Shown: positions 24,729 through 34,483, counted from the first letter of the stretch. The stretch is 64,000 nt of DNA from Parabacteroides faecis (GCF_014647375.1 NZ_BMPB01000003.1:248001-312000); one strand, 5' to 3'. The notes: generated from the letters alone by a model not told the origin. Numbers and translations are program-made.

Positions 24729-26251
24729 CAAAGTTGGAAATAGAACAATTGAAATCGTCTGTCTGTATCAAAGAGGTAGTCGAGGGGTATGTGACGCTGG
24801 AACGGAAGGGGAATAACTATATGGGACTTTGTCCGTTTCACGAAGATCATCATCCGTCGCTCATGGTGAATCCTGAAAAACAAACTTTTCATTGCTTTGC
24901 CTGTGGAGAGCATGGGGATGCGATCGGGTTTATACAGAAGATGGAACATTGCACTTTTATGAGTGCAGTGGGGAAATTGAAAATTGAAAATGGAGAATTG
25001 AAAATAAATGAGAGAAAGATAAAGCCTGTCGACAAGAATAGCGATGCGAAGCAACTGTCCACTGTCACTTGTCAACTTTCAACTGAAAAAAACTTGCAGT
25101 TTTTTTCCTCCCTTCTGCCTTATGCTTGCGGTAACTCAGAATTAACACCTGCGTATCTGGATTTTGAAGTAGGACAATCTCCTGTAAACGTTCCGAAGGA
25201 ATGGTATGCCATGCGTAACCGTGTCATTTTCCCGATCCGTAACGAAGCCGGACAGCTGATTGCTTTTGCTGCCCGTAAATTAACGGATGACAATCCGGAT
25301 GAACCGAAATATATCAATACTTCGACAGCCAATGGATATAAAAAGAGTGAAAACCTGTATGCCCTTTACCAGGCAAAAGAGGCTATTACCAGACAGGGTT
25401 TCGTTTTTGTGGTGGAAGGTTACAAGGATGCGATCGCCATGCATGCAGCAGGTTTCACCAATACGGTTGCCTTATGCGGTACGGCACTGACCACCGGACA
25501 GATCGCTTTGCTGCAAAAATATACAAACCGGATTTGTCTGTTACTGGACGGGGATAAGCCGGGACGGGAGGCGGCACGTAAAATATCCTTGTCGCTCGAT
25601 CCGGTTTCGATGGAGGTACAGACGATTTTTCTGCCGGAAGGGGAAGATCCTGATTCTCTCTTTCGCAGATGTGGCAAAGAGGCATTTGTTTCCCTGATCG
25701 GCAGGTATCAGTCGAAGCCTCATTTATCGGAAGAATTGTTGTTGACGGCTTGCCTGTTGTTTCAGGAAACTTATTATATGTTCAAAGGTTCGCTTTGTCT
25801 TTTTACCGAATTATTGAACAGCATTCTCCGAACGGACGACCTGCTTTTGGAGAATAAAGAGAACCGGGCGATATTGGCTCATTTGGCGGAAGGCCATCCG
25901 GAGTCAGGTTTGTCACCGGTATTGAAAAGGGTTGCGGATGAGTTGCATGCAGAATACGATCAGGCGATCTATCAGGAAAAGGAGCAGTTCGGTTCACTTT
26001 ATCCCGAAGCTGCCAATGTGATGGAGATGTTTCTGATCCGGTTATTCTTTTTGTATGCGGAAAACCGTATCCTCCGGGATATACAAAAACAGGTTCGCTT
26101 GTTATTGGAAACTGTTCCCGAAAATAAAGAGAAACGCCTCGCCATCCTTATCCATATTGCCAAACGCCGTGAACAGTTACGGCATGTCTCGGAGAATCTG
26201 GATAGGCCCGGGGCGGTAATTGTGCCAATATGCCAATGGGGATGGCAATAG
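24725..26251 (+). CDS. DnaG-like primase (CHC2 zinc finger plus TOPRIM)
   Basis: A 508-residue protein. The CHC2 zinc ribbon is C36-x2-H39 ... C57-x2-C60 (CPFHEDHH, FHCFACGEHGD). The TOPRIM domain has the catalytic Glu in FVVEGYKDAIAMH (E231) and LLLDGDKPG (Asp275, Asp277). A primase-core segment (RVIFPIRNEAGQLIAFAARK) precedes it. Residues 84-122 are encoded by interspersed-repeat sequence inserted in frame (separate entry). The start overlaps the helicase stop, so the two probably work together priming and unwinding DNA of an accessory element. The C-terminal 180 residues are less conserved. Confidence 0.88.
   Translation: MTKLEIEQLKSSVCIKEVVEGYVTLERKGNNYMGLCPFHEDHHPSLMVNPEKQTFHCFACGEHGDAIGFIQKMEHCTFMSAVGKLKIENGELKINERKIKPVDKNSDAKQLSTVTCQLSTEKNLQFFSSLLPYACGNSELTPAYLDFEVGQSPVNVPKEWYAMRNRVIFPIRNEAGQLIAFAARKLTDDNPDEPKYINTSTANGYKKSENLYALYQAKEAITRQGFVFVVEGYKDAIAMHAAGFTNTVALCGTALTTGQIALLQKYTNRICLLLDGDKPGREAARKISLSLDPVSMEVQTIFLPEGEDPDSLFRRCGKEAFVSLIGRYQSKPHLSEELLLTACLLFQETYYMFKGSLCLFTELLNSILRTDDLLLENKENRAILAHLAEGHPESGLSPVLKRVADELHAEYDQAIYQEKEQFGSLYPEAANVMEMFLIRLFFLYAENRILRDIQKQVRLLLETVPENKEKRLAILIHIAKRREQLRHVSENLDRPGAVIVPICQWGWQ
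24975..25090 (+). repeat. Interspersed repeat units embedded in frame in the primase gene
   Basis: The left part is AATTGAAAATTGAAAATGGA followed by GAATTGAAAATA; the right part is CAACTGTCCACTGTCACTTG followed by TCAACTTTCAACTG. Both types occur in intergenic regions of this window (1300-1392, 21675-21700, 22112-22143). Here they encode KLKIENGELKINE and QLSTVTCQLSTEK, between the zinc finger and the TOPRIM core, without breaking the frame. Confidence 0.65.
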
Positions 26252-26276
26252 ATTCAGTATTTATCAAAATTGAATG

Positions 26277-26730
26277 TTACTTTTCTCTTGAAAGAAAAGT
26301 AACCAAAAGTTCAAGGCTGCACCTGCCTCGCTACTTCGCATCCTACGTTCGCTGTCGCCTCCGAAACTCGCTGCGCTCAAACAGCGGATGCTCCGGACGC
26401 TCTCTACGGCTGCTGCGTTTAACGCTCACCAGCTGATGCCTTTCAGAGAACGCAAAGCGTTCTTTTGTGATTGCCGACACTGCCTGTTAAAACAGAAAGT
26501 ACTGTTATATTATTATATAGGTGTCGGTATCGGCAATCTTTAAAGGAAGCGGAGCTTCCTATGAAAGGCCTAAGCGGGTGAACGTCCGCGAAGGGGGAAG
26601 ACGAAGCGGTTAAAAAAATCCGTTGTCTGAGCGTAGCGAGTTTCGGATTTTTCAGCGGAGTCTTTCGCCGAAGCAGTGAAGCCGGTTAAGCCTTGATCTT
26701 TTGGCTACTTTTCCATCAAGGGAAAAGTAG
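26277..26730. mobile_element. Non-coding palindromic element with 42-bp terminal inverted repeats (MITE-like)
   Basis: The left end (26277-26318) and right end (26689-26730) are imperfect 42-bp inverted copies, sharing cores such as CCAAAAG and TCAAGGCT; each end is itself a small hairpin (TTACTTTTCT...AGAAAAGTAA on the left). The interior is GC-richer, full of short palindromes (GGAAGCGGAGCTTCC, GAACGCAAAGCGTTC), and has no convincing gene. It separates the primase from the capsule assembly genes and fills most of the 505-bp gap. Similar ends are familiar from Bacteroidetes genomes. No target-site duplication was established. Confidence 0.72.
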
Positions 26731-26756
26731 TTCAATTATTTCTAATCAAATAATAA

Positions 26757-28220
26757 ATGAAATTTATATCTAAACTAATTATTGGGGGAGGTATTTTACT
26801 GCTTCCCTGGAATACGTATGCTCAGTTTACCAAAGGGCTGAGTTATCAGGCAGAAACTGGGATTAGCTTTAGCGGAGGGGAACATACACCTTTCTGGCTG
26901 ACTGCGAACAAACAAGGGCTTTCCTCTATCGAAAAGAATAACGGTTATCTGCGTGCCGGGATTTTTCGGGAGATGGAAGAGGATAAACGCTTTTCGTATG
27001 CTTTCGGAGCAGATCTGGCTGTAGCCTATAATTTTACGTCGACATTCATTGTTCAGCAATTATATGCCGATTTGAAATATCGTTGCCTGGGACTGAGTAT
27101 CGGCAGCAAGGAACGGTATAGTGAATTTAATAATCCGCTTTTAAGTAGCGGAGGATTGACGTTTTCAGGGAATGCCCGACCGATTCCACAAGTGCGTATC
27201 GGTATTCCGGAATATACTGTTGTGCCGGGGACAAAAGGGTGGCTGGCCTTCAAAGGACATATTGCTTATGGCATGTTTACGGATGATGGTTGGCAGAAGA
27301 ATTTTGTAGCTCCGGGAAATAAATATACGGAACATGTGCTTTATCATTCCAAAGATCTGTATGTGAAGGTTGGCAATCGGGAGAAATTCCCACTGATCTT
27401 TGAAGGAGGACTGGAAATGGCTGCTCAGTTCGGAGGAAATGCATTTATTGGGAATGAAAAGATAGATATGCCGAATGGGATAAAGGATTTCTTTAAAGTG
27501 TTTATTCCGAGCGGAGGTGGTAGTGAGACTCCAACGGGGGAACAAACAAATGTTTACGGGAACCATTTAGGTAGTTGGAATTTTTCACTCACCTGGTATG
27601 CTCAGCAGGACTGGACGGTTCGCCCTTATTATGAACATTATTTTGAAGATCATTCACAAATGTTTGGGGAATATGGCTGGAAGGACTGCCTGGCAGGAAT
27701 AGAAATAACGTTCCCTAAAAATCCAATTATTAGCAGTTTCGTTTACGAATATATTTCAACAAAGGATCAGACAAGTCCTGTCTATTGGGATCATACTCCG
27801 GAGATACCTGAACAGGTAAGCGGTAAAGATAATTATTACAACCACTATATCTATACCGGTTGGCAACATTGGGGAATGGGTATCGGAAATCCTTTAGTGA
27901 TGTCTCCTGTTTATAATGACAATGGAGAAATTATTTTTAAAAGTAATCGTATACAGGGACATCATTTTGGAATAATGGGAAATCCTTGTGCCGATCTGCA
28001 ATATCGTATTCTCTTATCAGTTACTCGCAACTGGGGTACTTATGATTTACCATTTTATGAGATCAAAAAGAATGGAAATGCGTTGGTCGAATTAAAATAT
28101 ACTCCCCATAGATTGAAAGGCTGGGATTTTACCGCATCATTGGGTATAGACCGGGGTGCTATGTTGGGTAAAAGTGTTGGTGGTATGTTAACAATCAGAA
28201 AAACAGGATGGATACGATGA
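26757..28220 (+). CDS. Wzi-family capsule assembly outer-membrane protein
   Basis: A 487-residue protein with a signal peptide (cleavage after NTYAQ). GEHTPFWLTANKQGLSS, then RAGIFREMEEDKRFSYAFGADLA, LSIGSKERYSEFNNPLLSSG and PIPQVRIGIPEY are typical of the Bacteroidetes Wzi family. The rest is a run of amphipathic beta strands (an 18-strand barrel in known Wzi). Wzi helps attach or organise capsule at the cell surface. It starts 27 bp after the palindromic element and opens the assembly/export operon, overlapping the next gene by 13 bp. Confidence 0.88.
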   Translation: MKFISKLIIGGGILLLPWNTYAQFTKGLSYQAETGISFSGGEHTPFWLTANKQGLSSIEKNNGYLRAGIFREMEEDKRFSYAFGADLAVAYNFTSTFIVQQLYADLKYRCLGLSIGSKERYSEFNNPLLSSGGLTFSGNARPIPQVRIGIPEYTVVPGTKGWLAFKGHIAYGMFTDDGWQKNFVAPGNKYTEHVLYHSKDLYVKVGNREKFPLIFEGGLEMAAQFGGNAFIGNEKIDMPNGIKDFFKVFIPSGGGSETPTGEQTNVYGNHLGSWNFSLTWYAQQDWTVRPYYEHYFEDHSQMFGEYGWKDCLAGIEITFPKNPIISSFVYEYISTKDQTSPVYWDHTPEIPEQVSGKDNYYNHYIYTGWQHWGMGIGNPLVMSPVYNDNGEIIFKSNRIQGHHFGIMGNPCADLQYRILLSVTRNWGTYDLPFYEIKKNGNALVELKYTPHRLKGWDFTASLGIDRGAMLGKSVGGMLTIRKTGWIR

Positions 28221-28597
28221 AAAGATATATAATAGCCGTGCTGCTAATATTGATAGTTAGCGCTTGCGGGAAAACACCGATTAATGGAGATTTGGACGGT
28301 CGTTGGCAGATCATGAAAATAGAATATGCTTCCGGAGAAGAAGAAACACCGGAGCGGGCTTATTATAGTGTGGCTTTGCATACGATCAACCTGATGCAAG
28401 TAGGTGTAACGAGCCAGACAGGAAATATGGAATATACCGGAGATTCGTTATTTGTCGAAATGCCGGTCAGTAAAATTGAAGATTTATTGCCTTTCGGCAT
28501 GAACGGGACGGAGCAACGTTTCAGAGTAAAAGAATTAACATCAAAACATCTGGTATTACAATCAGATTATGCCCGGCTAGAGTTTCGGAAATTTTGA
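28208..28597 (+). CDS. Lipocalin-like lipoprotein
   Basis: A 129-residue protein with a lipoprotein signal ending LLILIVSAC. The mature part (DLDGRWQIMKIEYASGEEE, later MEYTGDSLFVEMP and a final VLQSDYARLEFRKF) has the GxW and strand pattern of lipocalin-like domains common in Bacteroidetes. The start may be the ATG at 28208 or at 28217. Its place between Wzi and the export protein suggests a role in capsule assembly at the outer membrane; the exact function is unknown. Confidence 0.75.
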   Translation: MDTMKRYIIAVLLILIVSACGKTPINGDLDGRWQIMKIEYASGEEETPERAYYSVALHTINLMQVGVTSQTGNMEYTGDSLFVEMPVSKIEDLLPFGMNGTEQRFRVKELTSKHLVLQSDYARLEFRKF

Positions 28598-28621
28598 GAA
28601 TAACAAAAAACAAATAACAAT

Positions 28622-31018
28622 ATGAATACCGTAATCAGAAATGTTTTATTAGGGGGATTGCTGTGGCTGGCTGTACCATTGTCGGCACAGGTATCCCAGG
28701 ACGTGATTGACAAAGCGAAAGCTGCTGGTATGACAGAAGATCAGATCCGGCAGGAGATAAATAAACGAATGGGACAATCAGGGGCAGAACAGGCAAGCCA
28801 AAAGGCTTCAGATGCAGTAGTTTCTGACCGTGTCGTCACAACAAAACCGGGTAAAGACAGCATCTCGCCAGAAGAACAACGCCAAATGAATCTCCCGGAA
28901 AACGATTTGAAACAAACTGTTTTCGGACGGGAAATCTTTTCAAATAAAAACCTGTCTTTTGAACCTGATTTGAATATACCGACTCCAAAAAACTATGTTT
29001 TATCAGCAGGAGATGAATTACTGATCAATGTCTGGGGCGATTCCGAACTGAATCTGAAACTGAAAGTTTCTCCGGAAGGGACAATCCTGATCCCTAACCT
29101 GGGACCGGTATCCGTTAGCGGGCTAACCATTGAAGCTGCGGAAAGCCGTATCCGTCAGGAACTGGGACGTATCATGGCTACTTTATCCGGTAATACGGAT
29201 GGCGGTAATACGTTCGTATCCGTCAGCCTGAGTCAAATACGTAGTATCAAAGTAAATATTGTCGGAGAAGTCGTTGCGCCGGGGACATATACATTGCCTT
29301 CCTTTGCTACTCTCTTCAATGCTTTGTATGCAGCAGGTGGAGTAAATGAGATCGGTTCTCTTCGTAATATTAAAGTATATCGTAACAGTAAAGAAGTAGC
29401 ACAACTCGATGTGTACGATTACTTATTAAACGGAAAATATAAAACTAATATCCGCTTGGAAGAAAATGATATGATTATTATCCCTCCATACGATCAACTG
29501 GCGGTAGTACAAGGTAAAGTAAAACGTAACCGCATTTTTGAAACAAAAAAGGGGGAAACTTTACAGCAAGTGTTGAACATGGCAGGAGGCTTTACCGGGG
29601 ATGCTTATACGAAAGATGTCCGTGTAAAACGTAAAGCAGGCAGCCGGTATCAGATCGCCACTGTTACGGAAGATAAATATCCAACCTTTACCATGATGGA
29701 TGCGGACTCTCTGATGGTCGACTCTGTTATTCCTTTCTATGAGAATCGTCTGACTATCACAGGAGCAGTCTGGCGTCCGGGTGAATACGAGCTAAGTTCA
29801 ACAGTACACACCGTAAAAGAACTGATCAAACAAGCTGCCGGACTGAAGGGAGACGAATTTGCAGGTCGTGCCCAGATCACCCGTCTGAATCCGGATTTTA
29901 CGACAACAGTTATTGCTGTGGATATCCGCGGGATACTCAACGGTACATCTCCGGACATAGAACTCAAACCGGAAGACCAACTCAACATACCGTCTTTGTT
30001 CGATCTTCGTGAACCTTATACGATCAAAATAAGCGGAGCGGTCAATTCTACAGACACGGTACTCCCCTATCGCAACAGTCTGACGATAGAAGATGCTATC
30101 ATCATGGCTGGCGGTTTGAAAGAATCGGCTGCTACAGTCAATGTAGAAGTAGCTCGACGGATCAAAGACCCGAAAGCAGAACAGAATAGTAATATCACTG
30201 CTAAAGTATTCAATTTTACACTGAATGATGATCTGGGATTAATTTCAGCAGACGGAACAACTTCTGAAAACGTTTTTACTCTCGAACCGTTTGATGAAGT
30301 ATATGTTCGTTTCTCTCCGGGTTATCAGGAACAACAGGTAGTAAAGGTGGATGGAGAAATCACTTTTGCCGGTGATTATGTATTGGCCGAAAAGAATTCC
30401 CGTCTGAGTGATATCATTGCTAAAGCCGGAGGAATAACCCCGGATGCTTATGTAAAGGGAGCCAGTTTGAAACGTAAACTAACAGATGATGAAATGCGCC
30501 GTCTTGAAACTTTGATGGAATTGAGTTCTAATAAACAAAGCCGCGACTCGGTTGGATTATCGCTAGCAAATATCAAAGATTATTCAGTCGGTATCGATCT
30601 GGAAAAGGCATTGGCTCATCCGGGAAGTGCACATGATGTAGTACTTCGTGATGGAGATAAACTTTATATTCCACAATTGCAAAGTACTGTGAAGATCAAT
30701 GGGGCAGTTACTTACCCGAACAGTGTCACTTATACTAATGGTATGTCAGTGGGTAAATGCCTATCTCAGGCAGGAGGTTATAATGATATCGCCCGTAAAT
30801 ATCCGATCGTGATCTATATGAACGGAAAGGTAGCAACCACGAAAAAGACTTTTATCTTCTTCAAACGTTATCCGAAGGTAGAACCCGGTTGTGAAATTGT
30901 AGTTCCAACCAAGACACAGCGCGATCGGAAGACCAGTCTGGCGGAAGTCTTGAGTATTGCCAGTTCAACGACTTCGATGGCTGCTATGGTAACTTCTATT
31001 ATTAATTCAATGAAATAA
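28622..31018 (+). CDS. Wza-like polysaccharide export protein with multiple SLBB domains
   Basis: A 798-residue protein with signal peptide (cleavage near PLSAQ). After a charged linker, NYVLSAGDELLINVWGDSELN is the poly-export (PES) domain, followed by SLBB repeats recognisable by INVVGEVVAPGTYTLP-like units: KVNIVGEVVAPGTYTL, AVVQGKVKRNRIFETKKGE, LTITGAVWRPGEYELS, IKISGAVNSTDTVLPYRN, VKVDGEITFAGDYVLAEKN and VKINGAVTYPNSVTYTNG. It probably forms the periplasmic/outer-membrane channel for capsule export. It is longer than E. coli Wza because of extra SLBB units, as usual in Bacteroidetes. Confidence 0.92.
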   Translation: MNTVIRNVLLGGLLWLAVPLSAQVSQDVIDKAKAAGMTEDQIRQEINKRMGQSGAEQASQKASDAVVSDRVVTTKPGKDSISPEEQRQMNLPENDLKQTVFGREIFSNKNLSFEPDLNIPTPKNYVLSAGDELLINVWGDSELNLKLKVSPEGTILIPNLGPVSVSGLTIEAAESRIRQELGRIMATLSGNTDGGNTFVSVSLSQIRSIKVNIVGEVVAPGTYTLPSFATLFNALYAAGGVNEIGSLRNIKVYRNSKEVAQLDVYDYLLNGKYKTNIRLEENDMIIIPPYDQLAVVQGKVKRNRIFETKKGETLQQVLNMAGGFTGDAYTKDVRVKRKAGSRYQIATVTEDKYPTFTMMDADSLMVDSVIPFYENRLTITGAVWRPGEYELSSTVHTVKELIKQAAGLKGDEFAGRAQITRLNPDFTTTVIAVDIRGILNGTSPDIELKPEDQLNIPSLFDLREPYTIKISGAVNSTDTVLPYRNSLTIEDAIIMAGGLKESAATVNVEVARRIKDPKAEQNSNITAKVFNFTLNDDLGLISADGTTSENVFTLEPFDEVYVRFSPGYQEQQVVKVDGEITFAGDYVLAEKNSRLSDIIAKAGGITPDAYVKGASLKRKLTDDEMRRLETLMELSSNKQSRDSVGLSLANIKDYSVGIDLEKALAHPGSAHDVVLRDGDKLYIPQLQSTVKINGAVTYPNSVTYTNGMSVGKCLSQAGGYNDIARKYPIVIYMNGKVATTKKTFIFFKRYPKVEPGCEIVVPTKTQRDRKTSLAEVLSIASSTTSMAAMVTSIINSMK

Positions 31019-31027
31019 TATAGCAAC

Positions 31028-32140
31028 ATGGATATGATTCAAATGAATACTCCTGATGCGGATAATACTCAGGAGATAGACTTGATTGAACTTGCCAAAC
31101 GGCTGTGGGGGGAACGCAAATTCATTTTTAAATGCTGCGGAGTAGCAATTGTTGTTGGTTTGGTGATAGCTTTCAGTATTCCGAAAGAATATAGTACAAC
31201 TGTAAAACTAGCACCCGAGACTTCTGACCCATCCAAGAAGATGGGAAATTTGGGAGGTTTGGCAGCGATGGCTGGTATTAATCTGAATACTTCATCCGGA
31301 ACAGATGCTATTTCTCCGGATCTGTACCCGGATGTGGTACAGAGTATTCCTTTTTTGTTGGAGTTATTTCCGGTAGAGGTGATAGATGAAAACGGGACAC
31401 TTTCTACTTCTTTATATGAATATATGGATGAGCATCAAAGAAGTGCGTGGTGGAGTTATATTTTACAGGCTCCATTCAAATTAGTGGGTGTACTGAAAGA
31501 TATATTCTCTAAAGAAGATGAAAAAAGCAACAATAAAGCTTCTTATTTCCGCCTAACTCCCAGACAATTAAATGTCATTAATGGTTTGCAAGAACGTATA
31601 TCAATATCTATTGATAAAAACACATCGATCATTACCGTATCCGTTCAGATGCAGGACCCATTGATATCAGCTAACATCACCCAGGTAGTTTTGAATAACC
31701 TTCAGAGTTATATCACCAGTTACCGTACCCAGAAAGCCAAACAGGACCTGGAGTTTACTGAAAAAGTATTCAGTGAAGCACGCGAATCTTATTACAAAGC
31801 ACAACGTGCGTATGCAGCCTTTGAAGATGCCAATAAGAACATCATCTCCGCCAGCTACCGGACAGAACAGGAACGGCTAAAGAATGAGATGACACTGACC
31901 TTCAATGTCTACAACACATTAGCCCAGAAGCTGGAACAGGACAAACTTCGGGTACAGGAGCAAACACCGGTTTATACCGTCATACAGCCTGCCACTGTCC
32001 CATTGAAAGCGGCATCTCCAAACAAACCGCTGATATTGATCGGCTTTGTATTCTTAGCCATCTTCGGTGCTATAGGATATTTATTCATCAAAGACCTCTT
32101 CAAACCTAAAGAAGAAAATGAGGTTTTCGATATTGAATGA
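31028..32140 (+). CDS. Wzz/GumC-like chain-length determinant
   Basis: A 370-residue inner-membrane protein. The N-terminal Wzz domain IDLIELAKRLWGERKFIFK precedes TM1 (CCGVAIVVGLVIAFSI). A periplasmic coiled-coil region (about 230-320) follows, then the Pro-rich VIQPATVPLKAASPNKPLIL and TM2 (LIGFVFLAIFGAIGYLF). It has no C-terminal tyrosine kinase, and none is encoded nearby. It sets polymer length together with the Wzy-type polymerase and the export protein. Its stop overlaps the helicase start by four bases. Confidence 0.92.
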   Translation: MDMIQMNTPDADNTQEIDLIELAKRLWGERKFIFKCCGVAIVVGLVIAFSIPKEYSTTVKLAPETSDPSKKMGNLGGLAAMAGINLNTSSGTDAISPDLYPDVVQSIPFLLELFPVEVIDENGTLSTSLYEYMDEHQRSAWWSYILQAPFKLVGVLKDIFSKEDEKSNNKASYFRLTPRQLNVINGLQERISISIDKNTSIITVSVQMQDPLISANITQVVLNNLQSYITSYRTQKAKQDLEFTEKVFSEARESYYKAQRAYAAFEDANKNIISASYRTEQERLKNEMTLTFNVYNTLAQKLEQDKLRVQEQTPVYTVIQPATVPLKAASPNKPLILIGFVFLAIFGAIGYLFIKDLFKPKEENEVFDIE

Positions 32141-34407
32141 TTTCAATGTCCCTTCGCGATCTTTACCATTCTTATAATTACTTTGTAACTGAAGAATCCG
32201 GCTGTCTGCTGGTTGGCTTCAGGGAAGATTCTGTAACTTTCATTGTGAAAGAGATATGGAATAAAGAACCTCTTTGCCTGGCGGATGTGGACGGTCTGTA
32301 CGCTGAAATGCAACAGGTCGGAGAAATGTGCAGCTGCAACCAATTCCGCATCCTGGCACATGGCGGATACTTGCCGGAGGCTCTTTCTTTTGAACTGCAT
32401 GGTTTGACAGTATCCGACGAAAGCTATCTGAAAAGCCTGGAAAGCGGAAAACACATCGAACTCTTCTCCCATAATGAAGCCGCTTACCGAGCTATTGAAG
32501 AAGGCTTTCAAAAGAACCGTATCGGAGCTGTCGTGCAGGCTACCGGGACAGGTAAATCCTACCTGATCGCACGTTATATCATCAATCATCTGGAAGATAC
32601 GATCCTCGTCATTGCCCCTAACGTGACGATCATTGCCGAGATCGAAAAAGCGGTCGGAGGAACCATGCAGCATGTGACCTACCGCACTTTCCAGGCACTG
32701 GTCCTGAACAAGGCCGACAGCGAACAACTCAGAGCGGACCATATCATTATCGACGAGTTCCATCATTTCGGTGCGGAGGTATGGGGAAAAGCCGTACAGG
32801 ATGTGATCGATGCCAATCCGGAAGCCCGCGTATTGGGAATGTCGGCCACCCCGATACGGCCTGAAGAGATGCTCGACACCGTAGAGGTCTATTTTAAAGG
32901 CAACCTGTTCCATGAGTTATCCCTCTCGATGGCCTGGTATTACAAAATCCTGCCTGTCCCTGTTCTCGTACAAAGTGTGTTCGACCTGAACAATCAGTTG
33001 GATAAGGTGCAGCAACTACTGAACCGGAGCGACTGCACCTCCGAAAGAAGGCAACATATCCAGGAAAAGATAGACTTCGCCCGCCTGGACTTCCGCGGTT
33101 CATGGAGTGCTTCGGAACTGATCAGGCGGTATCTGCCGAAAGAGGTCAAAAAGATGCTTGTCTTCTGCAAGGATAAAGAGGATTTGAAGAATATGATCCC
33201 CGAAGTATCCCGCTGGCTAAACCAGGCAGGACTCGAAACGGAAACATTCGAGATCCACAACGGACAGAGCAACCGGGCCAACGAAAAAATACTCCGGAAT
33301 TTCCGGCAGGACACAGGTAAACTGCATGTTCTTTTCTCTATCAATATGCTGATCGAAGGACTGCATGTGGAAGGGGTGGATGCCGCCATGTTCCTGCGCC
33401 GTACCGAATCGTACGTAGTTGCCCTGCAACAGTTGGGACGCTGCCTGAAAGCCGGTTCCAACCATCACCCGGTCGTGCTCGACTTTGTCAACAACCTTTC
33501 CGGACGTTCCGTGTATGAAGTGATGACGAGAGACCTGGCTTACCGGCCGGCTATCCGAGCGCCGAAGACATTCAAAGGATATACCGAGTTTCAGGTGACC
33601 GGATTCCTGTCGGATATCCGCGCCCAGGTGGATGATATGCTGGCCGAACTGGATGCCTGGCCCGTCATGTACGAACGGTTGGTCGAATTCAAAGAACGGG
33701 AAGGCCGGTGGCCGCAGGCTGCCGAAGGGAAACTGGGCAATTGGTGTAACACGCAACGGATCGCGTATAAGAAAGGGACGTTATCGAAAGATTATATTTC
33801 GCACCTGGAACAGATCGGTTTTGAATGGGAGGTACAGGACAGCCGGTGGATGAGTTGTTTCGAGGAGCTGAAAGTCTTTATGGCAAAAGAGCACCGTTGT
33901 CCCAAGCGGGGTGAACACAAACTGAATACCTGGTGCAACACCCAACGACAGGCACGTAAAAAAGGTCTGTTGCCGAATGAAAGGATCCGCTTGCTCGATT
34001 CGATAGGCTTCTGGTGGGAACAGGACCTGGATTCGTTATGGATGGAGAACTGGCAGCAGGTACTTACCTATTATAAAAAGCATAAACGCTGGCCGAAAAG
34101 CAACGAAGGGAAAGCCGGTGCCTGGTGTAACACACAACGAAAAAACCGGAAGCAAGGTCTGCTTTCGGCTGAACGTATCGCCCTGATGGATGCCGAAGGT
34201 TTCATCTGGACCATCGACGACGTCTGGATGGAGAACTATGGAAAACTACAACAATTCTTCCTTGAAAACAACCGTTGGCCGACCGCCCGTGAAAACAAAT
34301 TGGGCAGCTGGTGCTTCGTACAACGGAGAGCCTTGAAAAAAGGCGAGTTATCCCCTACCCGCAAAGATCTCCTGGACAAGATCGCATTCCCCTGGACACT
34401 GAAATAA
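32137..34407 (+). CDS. DEAD/DEAH-box (SF2) helicase with C-terminal helicase-associated repeats
   Basis: A 756-residue protein. SF2 motifs: VVQATGTGKS (I, ~132-141), IIDEFHHF (II, ~204-211), GMSATPI (III), VLFSINMLIEGLHVEGVD (V) and QQLGRCLKAG (VI). From ~500 on, four helicase-associated repeats of 65-70 residues each contain a W(P/C)-rich start and GxWCNTQR or GSWCFVQRR, followed by KKGxL. Such repeats probably bind nucleic acid. The start overlaps the Wzz gene (ATGA), so it is translated with the capsule export genes although no role in capsule assembly is known. A defence or DNA-repair role is an alternative. Confidence 0.88.
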   Translation: MISMSLRDLYHSYNYFVTEESGCLLVGFREDSVTFIVKEIWNKEPLCLADVDGLYAEMQQVGEMCSCNQFRILAHGGYLPEALSFELHGLTVSDESYLKSLESGKHIELFSHNEAAYRAIEEGFQKNRIGAVVQATGTGKSYLIARYIINHLEDTILVIAPNVTIIAEIEKAVGGTMQHVTYRTFQALVLNKADSEQLRADHIIIDEFHHFGAEVWGKAVQDVIDANPEARVLGMSATPIRPEEMLDTVEVYFKGNLFHELSLSMAWYYKILPVPVLVQSVFDLNNQLDKVQQLLNRSDCTSERRQHIQEKIDFARLDFRGSWSASELIRRYLPKEVKKMLVFCKDKEDLKNMIPEVSRWLNQAGLETETFEIHNGQSNRANEKILRNFRQDTGKLHVLFSINMLIEGLHVEGVDAAMFLRRTESYVVALQQLGRCLKAGSNHHPVVLDFVNNLSGRSVYEVMTRDLAYRPAIRAPKTFKGYTEFQVTGFLSDIRAQVDDMLAELDAWPVMYERLVEFKEREGRWPQAAEGKLGNWCNTQRIAYKKGTLSKDYISHLEQIGFEWEVQDSRWMSCFEELKVFMAKEHRCPKRGEHKLNTWCNTQRQARKKGLLPNERIRLLDSIGFWWEQDLDSLWMENWQQVLTYYKKHKRWPKSNEGKAGAWCNTQRKNRKQGLLSAERIALMDAEGFIWTIDDVWMENYGKLQQFFLENNRWPTARENKLGSWCFVQRRALKKGELSPTRKDLLDKIAFPWTLK

Positions 34408-34410
34408 AAA

Positions 34411-34446
34411 ACGGGAAGCCGCCGCTGCAGCTCCCCGCTTTCTAAT
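34411..34446 (+). terminator. Terminator at the end of the capsule export operon
   Basis: CGGGAAGC (34412-34419) pairs with GCTCCCCG (34430-34437) with one mismatch, preceded by an A-run and followed by CTTTCT. It lies between convergent genes. Confidence 0.5.
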
Positions 34447-34483
34447 AAACTACATAAAACACTTAAAAGAACAAACTTCTATT

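Noticed and set aside
26230-26436. 68-codon frame at the left end of the palindromic element
   Set aside because: It starts inside the primase gene and runs through the inverted-repeat end; composition is that of the element.
32143-32913. Minus-strand frame of 256 codons
   Set aside because: Lies opposite the well-supported SF2 helicase; no start context, family motifs or neighbours.
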